Assembly (NCBI GenBank): GCA_019244235.1
Contig: JAFASY010000314.1
Span: 1-43,050 of the forward strand
From: Chroococcidiopsidaceae cyanobacterium CP_BM_ER_R8_30
Lineage (GTDB): Bacteria > Cyanobacteriota > Cyanobacteriia > Cyanobacteriales > Chroococcidiopsidaceae
Reading direction: 5' to 3'
DNA: 43,050 nt
Shown here: piece by piece, positions 42,342 through 43,050 of the stretch
How the letters are laid out: every line of letters starts with the position of its first letter
Numbering within the stretch: the stretch's first letter is position 1
Notes under the pieces: model-generated
Database searches by the model: none
What the model was told of the DNA's origin: nothing
Seen by the model: only the letters and a program-made list of their open reading frames with translations
Made by a program: the position numbers and the translations under genes

Positions 42342-43050
42342 TCAAAGCTTTAAAGAACACACAATCCGAAACCCAATGCCGCTGCCCCCGTTATCTAGAT
42401 GATTCCAGTGACGCTGCGCTGCACGGCAGAGCCTGGGAAGGCAGTACCACGAACCACCCCGCAGCAGACGGTAATTATCATTTCCATCAGATTCCCACAC
42501 ACTGCCATCAGAAGGTGCGCCTCGGTAATTTTCGTGCCAGGAGTCAGCACACCATTCCCAGACATTACCGTGCATGTCGTACAAACCAAAGGCGTTAGCT
42601 ACCTGAAAACTCCCAACTGGGGTTGTTTGTTGGCGGTAATGCCCCCCTGCTCCAGAACTATAAGTATACTTACCGTCATAATTGGCTATGTCAGTGGTGA
42701 TTGTCTCGCCAACGTGAAAAGGTGTCATCCTTGCAGCGCGACAGGCGTATTCCCATTCTGCTTCACTGGGCAGTCGATAATCTCGTCCAGTTTTTTGGGT
42801 GAGCCTTGCACAAAACTCTACTGCGTCATGCCAAGATACTTGTTCCACAGGGAGGTCTGCACCCTTAAAGTTAGATGGATTGGGATTTAGGGAGCGATTG
42901 ATCCGGGGTAAAGCCGCAACAGCCCGCCACTGAGTTTGAGTCACTGGAAACTTGCCCATCCAAAAAGGCAGTACCGTAACCTGATGCTGTGGCTCTTCAT
43001 TGACATCCCGCCCCTCTTCAGTGTCAGGCGAACCCATCCAGAATGTACCT
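42342..43050 (-). CDS. Formylglycine-generating enzyme (SUMF1)-like protein, partial
   Basis: The frame is open to the window edge, where residues GTFWMGSPDTEEG show the family's usual start, so about 235 C-terminal residues are present. Conserved features are QHQVTVLPFWMGKFPVTQTQ, PVEQVSWHDAVEFCARLTQK, YRLPSEAEWEYACRA, FGLYDMHGNVWEWCAD and LLRGGSWYCLPRLCRAAQR. The paired cysteines in GGSWYC-x4-C match the two copper-binding cysteines of true formylglycine-generating enzymes, which most cyanobacterial paralogues lack. It may oxidise a cysteine in a target protein. The N terminus is missing. Confidence 0.9.
   Translation of the reverse strand, partial: GTFWMGSPDTEEGRDVNEEPQHQVTVLPFWMGKFPVTQTQWRAVAALPRINRSLNPNPSNFKGADLPVEQVSWHDAVEFCARLTQKTGRDYRLPSEAEWEYACRAARMTPFHVGETITTDIANYDGKYTYSSGAGGHYRQQTTPVGSFQVANAFGLYDMHGNVWEWCADSWHENYRGAPSDGSVWESDGNDNYRLLRGGSWYCLPRLCRAAQRHWNHLDNGGSGIGFRIVCSLKL

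Noticed and set aside
1-43050. tRNA, rRNA or known riboswitches
   Set aside because: No cloverleaf with a TTCGA-type loop, rRNA segment or recognisable riboswitch was seen in the intergenic regions by eye; a covariance-model scan would be needed to be certain.

Overview
This is chromosomal DNA of a cyanobacterium. HIP1 octamers (GCGATCGC) recur through most of the window, for example at 2541, 3599, 12584, 33203, 35440 and 42125. Several cyanobacteria-type families are present: DUF2358, the Sll0783-0786 nitrilase cluster, a fused ModBC, a SufR-type regulator and WD40 proteins with a cyanobacterial N-terminal region. The gene mix would suit a Chroococcidiopsis- or Nostoc-like lineage, but the sequence alone does not fix the genus.

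Layout. 1-1500: the end of a sensor kinase and a receiver-kinase fusion. 1.7-4.9 kb: rpsD, converging on moaA and an MFS transporter. 4.9-9.5 kb: a DUF2358 protein, then a SWIM zinc-finger protein paired with a large SNF2 helicase. 10.2-13.4 kb: the first four genes of a Nit1C-type cluster (MSMEG_0572-like, nitrilase, radical SAM, GNAT). 13.4-14.5 kb: foreign DNA, with a DUF1566 fragment, an attC-like site, a SnoaL-like gene of higher GC and a second half attC. This looks like an integron gene cassette without an integrase. 14.8-17.1 kb: a secreted protein, a broken TnpB element and a BrnT-like toxin-antitoxin pair. 17.2-18.8 kb: alcohol dehydrogenase and Mug glycosylase. 19.0-23.5 kb: a cluster of HMA2-domain proteins, a P1B-type ATPase without the CPC motif and a DUF5132 protein. 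23.5-29.6 kb: a WD40 protein, fasciclin, a papain-like protein, a secreted HNH protein, DUF29 and a GST, with MITE-like inverted repeats, an orphan CRISPR-like repeat and an IS5 remnant between them. 30.4-31.7 kb: an intact TnpB element. 31.7-35.3 kb: a heterodimeric ABC exporter. 35.4-37.9 kb: a Rieske fusion protein divergent from a SufR-like regulator. 37.9-41.2 kb: a ribbon-helix-helix/Mop protein divergent from modA and modBC. 41.4-43.05 kb: DUF4058 and a partial formylglycine-generating-enzyme-like protein.

Working together. The mod genes import molybdate and moaA makes the molybdenum cofactor precursor, so both ends of that pathway lie in the window. The 19-23.5 kb cluster is the best candidate for a poorly described system: its four HMA2 domains carry an H-x3-PGR or similar motif in place of CxxC, and its pump has D-F-A-T-G where most metal ATPases have CPC. 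The accessory signals (attC cassette, hairpin repeats, MITE-like elements, two TnpB elements, a 30-bp tandem duplication over the GST start) show that 13.4-16.5 kb and 25.6-31.7 kb are hot spots of rearrangement.
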